Positions 59,164 through 64,000 of a stretch of DNA of 64,000 nt are shown piece by piece. Origin of the DNA: Arcuatula senhousia (taxonomy: Eukaryota; Mollusca; Bivalvia; Mytilida; Mytilidae). The translations under genes and the position numbers were made by a program. The stretch is taken from positions 23,775,275-23,839,274 of the forward strand of contig OZ020308.1 in assembly GCA_963971305.1 (NCBI GenBank), written 5' to 3'. Each line of letters begins with the position of its first letter. The stretch's first letter is position 1. The notes below the pieces were generated by a model. It was not told where the DNA came from, did no database searches, and saw only the letters and a list, made by a program, of their open reading frames with translations.

Positions 59164-59553
59164 CGGGTAATGGTATTTAACGGAACGAAACGGAACAAGA
59201 TTGTATTCTCAAATTTATCTTCATGTACATATGTCTTATTTAAGTAAAAAATGGCTGAGAGACAGCAATGACTTTCATTATGCGTTGACAACTTACTAGT
59301 TTACTAATTATTTAAGGCCATGTTAAAATATAGCTTTAAATATCTGAACAGACTATTAAAGTAGGGATGATTTATAAAACTTTTAATTTATGATACAAAA
59401 ATGTGAAATTCATACACAAGGACTAGTTTAGAAGCAAGTCCTTGTCATAGTTAAAAAAAATATATTAATAAAAATTTTCCCCTTATGGATCCCCATGTCT
59501 TGTTCCGTTCCGTTCCGTTTCGTTCCGTTCCGTTCCGCAAAGTACCAATAGCC

Positions 59554-59561
59554 TTTTGGGC
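59554..59561. repeat. 8-bp target duplication TTTTGGGC, right of the fold-back element
   Basis: Second copy of the duplication; the satellite unit resumes exactly after it with TCAAATAAAACAC. Confidence 0.93.
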
Positions 59562-60772
59562 TCAAATAAAACACATTTTGAAAAATACATTGATTTCAAT
59601 GGAATTTTATGCCGCAGTCACATTATTTGTCTTCTGTGTGTCTCTTCTTATCTAAATTACTTGCCGTACTTACTGAATAAGTCATTTAGTAAAGCCCTAC
59701 TCACAAAAGCTGAACAAACCTTTCATTGATTTCATTATTTTTTTCAACAGCTATGGACTTAGCACCAAAATCAACATTTGCGCCATGAATGCATAAGAGG
59801 GGAAGAAAAATTATGGATCAATGATAGGCTTCAACTATGGTTTATAAAGCATTCTTGCTCATACGCAGGTAAATTTCTATCAAATTCTGTATAACGTGTT
59901 GAAATATTTATGTTCATTTTTCTTTATTTACATATTGCGACGTGGCAGTTAAAAATATTTTTGACGGCCAATTTTCTAGGTACACAATTTTCATTCCTTT
60001 TCATTGTTTAGAATAAATCCCCATTCAACTGCTCAATGTGGAAAATAAGTAGCAATACTATGTATCTTTCCTACTAAAAATATAAGAATAGAAAACATTG
60101 CTTAAAATTTTGTTTATTTAGACATTATGTGTTGTTATATTTTGTAGGATTTTCATCGTTGGCCGCAGCCAAACAGTAGACATTCTTAAATCACCACAGG
60201 AAGTTAAAAAAGAGGTACAAAGATTTGAAAACTTTACGTTATTCTTAAAAACAGATTAAATTACAAGAAAAAAGTGTTTCGCGAACAAATGTCATGCAGG
60301 CCTAACAGTATAGGTAACATAACAGGAATTAAGTATTGCGCAACCGGAAGTCAGACTGTGACAGAGCTTGAAGCTAGATATTAAAACTTTGCTGGACTGT
60401 GATTGGATTATAATATCAAGACTGGATTATCATTGTATGTTTTCAAGTTTTTAAATGGATGTAGTTTAATAAAATAAGAATAAAATTTTCCCCATGATGG
60501 ATAATTTTTTTGGGTGATTTTTCAAACAAGGATGAAATTTTCATTAACACCGGAGAAATTTGTATGTAAACATCCGCCAGCTGAACTCGGCATTCAACAG
60601 CTCTCTCAAAAGGCGGTCAACATATGATTTGACACCACTTATTCAATGGGAAAAAGGTTACACCATATAGATTTAATTTTATTTACATCAAACACTCTTC
60701 AGGGAAAGGTTGAAAGACTGAAAATAGTTGTTTGATTATAAAGGGGAAGCAATTACCATTATGTTCCCTATA

Positions 60773-61135
60773 TCGACTAAAGGAAAAGTCATGAAAATTC
60801 CGAACAGAAGTGGCGCGGAAAAACATAATTTTGAATCGAATAAAATATCCGGAAAATGATTATAAACTGTTTCATTCCCAGGAACAAAACTGACCCCAGG
60901 TGAAAAATACCCATTCAAAAGATTTGTTTATAGTTTTGTTCAACATTTTCATTTACCATTGCATCGCTAAATTGCTTTAGTTGATTCACAAATGTAGGCT
61001 TTTTTTATGGACTAGCAGCTGTCTTCAGAAAATAGGATTTGTAAATTAGATAGATATAATTCACTTGCACAAATCTTGGATTTTTTGGCTTTCTTTTAAG
61101 ATTTTGTCAAAGTTCCACTTGCCTGAAACTGGGAT
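60773..61135. other. Unique-looking flank after the satellite array
   Basis: The array breaks off mid-unit at 60772. The following 360 bp show no frame or repeat. The 60-aa minus frame at 60736-60918 straddles the array edge and is not called. Confidence 0.4.
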
Positions 61136-61410
61136 TAAAAAAAGGCACAGGATATGGTTACGGCAAATTTGGACAAAACTGTAACAATAAGAAATTCTTA
61201 TTGTTATCGCAAAGATGAAAATCGGGAACGGATGACGGGAAAAAGACTGAACATGCTGAATTATTACGACCGTAACAATAAGAATTTTCATATGGCACTT
61301 ATCATTATGGCAAATCGATATTGTGACGATGTGAAATAAAAAGTGACATAACATTTCTTAATTCTTATAATACAAACGGGCGAAAATTTTTATTAATATT
61401 AATTTTGATT

Positions 61411-61748
61411 TTAATTTCGATAACTTATATGAACATGCGGCACAACCAATATGTGGTTTTCAGGTTTATTCCGGGTGAAACCATTCAAGGCATCCATCTC
61501 AGACTTGTGCAGTGGTTCAATTCTGCATTTTTTCCTTAGATCAACACACATTTTGAGTTCCTTCCATCCTTCGTGGTAAAACCGCTTTACTTGACTTATG
61601 TAAATGTTTTTGCCGAAGATTTGTGTCGGCAAGTCACTTGCCTCAGTTTTAGTTATGTTTTCGGTAACGATTTTAATGCCACCAATAAAAACAAGCGATA
61701 CTTCTACATTTGTTTTAAGTATCCTATTAACATGATTAAGCATAAAAT
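61411..61748 (-). CDS. Possible last exon of an unrecognised gene inside the 1.84-kb element
   Basis: On the minus strand a clean acceptor (CAACTCTTTCAG) precedes 61748. The frame then stays open for 112 codons to the stop at 61413-61411, and an AATAAA lies within about 25 nt after it. The composition is balanced and protein-like (e.g. VEVSLVFIGGIKIVTENI, SQVKRFYHEGWKELKMC, PENHILVVPHVHI), unlike the low-complexity frames elsewhere in the window. The exon starts two bases into a codon, so upstream exons are required; none was identified. I do not recognise the family. It may be a fragment of a transposase gene, a captured host exon, or chance. Confidence 0.35.
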
Positions 61749-62114
61749 CTGAAAGAGTTGCGGAAGAGGTTATTTATAAAATATCTTATGTTTGGTTAAT
61801 CGCAAGAAGCCGTAATAATAAGTGCCGTAATAAATAGAAAATTCTTATTGTTACGGTCGTAAATGATTTGGTCTCTGTTTCGTCATCCGTTCCCGGTTTT
61901 CATCTTTGCCGTAACAAATAAAATTTCTTATTCTTCCGTTTTTGTTTATTTTCTATGACAGACAGCCCATGACAGACAGGATCATGTGACCGTTTCTGTC
62001 ATAGAGAAATCAACCAATCAAAAACCTTTAAAAAAAGTAGTTCGTAAAAGTTGAAAGGTCAATGAATAAATTAATTATATGTCATCTGTTTGTTTACAAA
62101 TAACAAAAACTTTA

Positions 62115-62185
62115 TTGGTCACGCATTAACTCAATATATGCAAATTTAATTTTTGCGCATTAATTCAATATATGCAAATTGGATT
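62115..62185 (+). repeat. Short direct duplication (GCGCATTAATTCAATATATG)
   Basis: CACGCATTAACTCAATATAT followed by GCAAATTTAAT is repeated about 40 bp later as GCGCATTAATTCAATATATG then CAAATTGGAT. Confidence 0.6.
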
Positions 62186-62610
62186 TTGACCTCGTTATAT
62201 TCATTCATGAAATTATTTTTTTCACTGTTAAAAACGGAAGAAATATGTTCTTACAGTAATTAACACTCGTTATTTATACCCGGATCGCGAGTTCCAAAAT
62301 AGCCGCCATTTTACCTCGATTTTACTGGAAAACTTGTACCTACTATGTGATAAATCAAACAGGGAAACCTTGTCCTTTCTCTCCAATCCCTTGGAAATGT
62401 TTGTTTTTATATGATTTCTTTAACCATTAGAATTTGATGAACAAAACTTTTTATTCAATTTTCTTTCAAATTTTCCTAAAATAAATCGGTAAACTTGTTG
62501 CTTCCATTGCTTCCAATGTTCTGACGTCAGATCTTACCTCAGTTGACCTTTGACATTTGGACATTCTAATATCCGGAATGTTCCGGAATGGATTAACTCG
62601 CGATTGGTCT

Positions 62611-62662
62611 ATTGAAGATCGGGAATTTCTTACACTTGTGGAAGAAATCCCTGATCTTCAAT
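62611..62662. repeat. 52-bp hairpin
   Basis: ATTGAAGATCGGGAATTTCT pairs with AGAAATCCCTGATCTTCAAT around a ~10-nt loop, with two mismatches. It is inside the 1.84-kb element. Confidence 0.75.
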
Positions 62663-62993
62663 AAAGACTCGTGTAAGAACCTATTATTGTAATATGAGGC
62701 AGGTAAAACCTGTTACGCTCCCGAAGTTTCAATTAATTTTGTTTGTTTGTTCGAAAATGAAAACAAACTAGCTTTTCTTGTGGGTTACGTGGGCGTTTAA
62801 TGACGTCTCAAATTTTCAAAGATAAAAACGTTAAAAAGACGCCGAAAGTTCGGGAAAACAAGCGCGTGCTAAACCGGACGTTGAAGGAAAATTCAGCTCA
62901 TAGTATAACTAAGATATTGACATTTCTACCATTATCGCTCCCTTCGGGAGCGTATTATGGTTTTGCCGTAATCGTATCCTGTGCCTAAAAAAA

Positions 62994-64000
62994 ACCCCAA
63001 CTATGATAATAGCTAAGTTTAAGTTGGTAATCTTATTTCTAGTCAGAAAGGATAACTGTAACTGTGTCTGTATGTAAACTTTGTCACGGTATTTACTCTC
63101 CTGTAAACTTTCACAGGGGCTTCAATTATGGTCATTTATATCGACCTTAAAAAAAAATCGACCCCCTACTCTATACTGCCCACAAGGGAGGAAAGCCGCC
63201 ATCATGGCAAGACTTCACCCAATCCCTTCAAAATCGGCTTATTTTGTATCTTTTCTTTACTTCTTGTACATCTGACGTTTTTATACAACTGTCAAATGAT
63301 TTTCCTTTCCATCCGTACCTTGCATGGTTGCAAAATGCAACTCGTAAGCTTATATTCTCCTATGTTGAATGAAAATTTCACGTCTTTTTACGATTTTTAA
63401 TCGAAACGAACAGAAGTGATGCCCGATTGGCTGTTTTAATGATTATGGGCTAGCTGACCAGTGCAAATTTTCAAGACTGATTACTAGCAATTCACATGTT
63501 TTACACTGTCTTGCAAGCCCAAATACATAAAAAGGCACATCTACATGTAATTATTTCACTAAGTGGATTGCTTAATATGAGAAAGACATTGCCTTAAAAG
63601 CTCACGTAGATACAAAAATCTATCCATTGGTTATTTGGATCAAGGGGACGAGATAGTTTGGGGATGATGTTTACTATTTCTCAACAATTTTCTGAATGCA
63701 CAAACATTTTCAAAATCTTTTGAGAAATGTGAATGTTTCCGACAGAACGATTTTTCTTCCATGGTATTTTGAGTCTTGTGCAATTTTGCAGGCTTTGTAC
63801 ATTAAAGAGCTTGCTATGCTCGCATATTATTCTTTCAATAAGGGCTCTTATCACTATAGTTTACACTCAGTCATCATGGTCATGGAGAGGAAAAATGACA
63901 AATCTCACAGGGAAAAAGATACATTACAAGGGACACGCCTGGGAAACTCTATTATAGCAACAAAATATTGGAACCCGGAAGTTTATTTATACGAAGTGAA
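62994..64000. other. Right-hand kilobase, nothing recognised
   Basis: Short frames at 63081-63275, 63128-63400 and 63733-63957 overlap each other or lack any domain. No splice-supported exon or repeat border was found. Confidence 0.4.

Larger units (their letters stand above)
45818..59553. mobile_element. 13.7-kb fold-back element with repeat-built arms
   Basis: Ends are perfect inverted repeats starting GGCTATTGGTACTTTGCGGA followed by a (GGAAC)n-type run. The outer ~390 bp of each end are the same sequence inverted. The left arm runs to about 50403, the right arm from about 56770. Between them are 6.4 kb without a recognisable transposase, so the element is non-autonomous. The 8-bp duplication excludes TTAA and TA superfamilies and leaves hAT, P-like, Merlin-like or Zisupton-like origins open; none is supported by a protein here. 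It splits satellite copy 9, so it is younger than that array copy. Confidence 0.92.
33185..60772 (+). repeat. Array of a 1340-bp unit: nine complete copies and a partial tenth
   Basis: Units start at TATAGGTAACATAACAGG: 33185, 34525, 35865, 37205, 38545, 39885, 41225, 42565, 45225 and 60309; the last stops at 60772. Spacing is exactly 1340 bp wherever no insertion intervenes, and the copies look identical by eye. Copies 8 and 9 are split by inserted elements; net array length is about 12.5 kb. The unit has no long frame in any direction. It does contain well-formed splice-like signals: in copy 1, TTTTTTTCAACAG before 33967, CAG/GTAAAT at 34084, TATTTTGTAG before 34364 and GAG/GTACAA at 34430. 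All three frames of 33967-34084 contain stops. Confidence 0.95.
61144..62985. mobile_element. 1.84-kb element with 23-bp inverted ends and probable 8-bp duplication
   Basis: The left end GGCACAGGATATGGTTACGG matches the inverted right end GGCACAGGATACGATTACGG. TAAAAAAA flanks both sides (61136-61143, 62986-62993), although A-runs make this duplication less certain. A second inverted pair lies inside: 61168-61310 and 61795-61945 (both with CGGGAACGGATGACG, ACGACCGTAACAATAAGAAT). The inner pair encloses a candidate exon. Confidence 0.7.

Noticed and set aside
45818..59553. Interpreting the arms as a palindromic assembly chimera
   Set aside because: The 8-bp duplication and exact resumption of the satellite unit show a genuine insertion; unequal unit numbers in the arms also argue against simple mirror misassembly, although long reads should confirm.
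62800..62988. 62-aa basic frame
   Set aside because: Runs through the terminal inverted repeat of the 1.84-kb element; no further support.

Overview
This window is animal nuclear DNA. It is AT-rich, has spliced genes with GT-AG introns, and is crowded with nested transposons and satellites. The repeat content (a dispersed repeat beginning AGGCTCCCAGGAGCCTGAAT, a CTGTGGATTCAT-type MITE, a GTCTCGCCTGC hairpin element with internal tandem repeats) suggests a bivalve mollusc, most likely a marine mussel. That assignment is from memory of such genomes, not from a search. No rRNA, tRNA, CRISPR or prokaryotic operon was seen.

Host genes. Two orthologues can be assembled exon by exon. SMIM14 lies on + (four coding exons, 4084-7982, 100 aa), a small one-pass ER membrane protein. 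Fructosamine/ketosamine-3-kinase lies on - (eight coding exons, 30896 down to 13327, 315 aa), a protein-deglycation kinase with all catalytic motifs. Every exon junction is in phase, so both look functional.

Region by region. 1-3475: dispersed repeat interrupted by a 1.3-kb hAT-like element with an 8-bp duplication, then a 155-bp tandem repeat. 4078-7982: SMIM14, with a MITE in intron 2. 8-13 kb: 3' region and repeats. 13.3-30.9 kb: the kinase gene. Its 11-kb intron 2 holds a full-length but decayed LINE (52-bp target-site duplication, 2A-like peptide in ORF1, and a 2.4-kb TTAA fold-back element nested in its endonuclease) and an intact 480-aa Crypton-type tyrosine recombinase gene. 31-33.2 kb: MITEs, tiny palindromes and a 22-bp minisatellite. 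33185-60772: an array of a 1340-bp unit (nine complete copies plus a partial one), with copies essentially identical by eye. Copy 8 is split by a 1320-bp Helentron/HINE-like element. Copy 9 is split by a 13,736-bp fold-back element.

The fold-back element (45818-59553, 8-bp duplication TTTTGGGC) is the most unusual object here. Both arms are head-to-tail arrays of a 332-bp unit that itself has imperfect terminal inverted repeats rich in GGAAC, so the element carries 21 internal copies of its own terminus. The arms mirror each other variant by variant for seven units. 61144-62985: a 1.84-kb element with terminal repeats, enclosing a possible spliced last exon of unknown function. The remainder to 64000 shows nothing recognisable.

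The mobile elements are mostly non-autonomous. Only the Crypton-like gene keeps an intact catalytic reading frame, so the other transposition activities must come from elsewhere in the genome.
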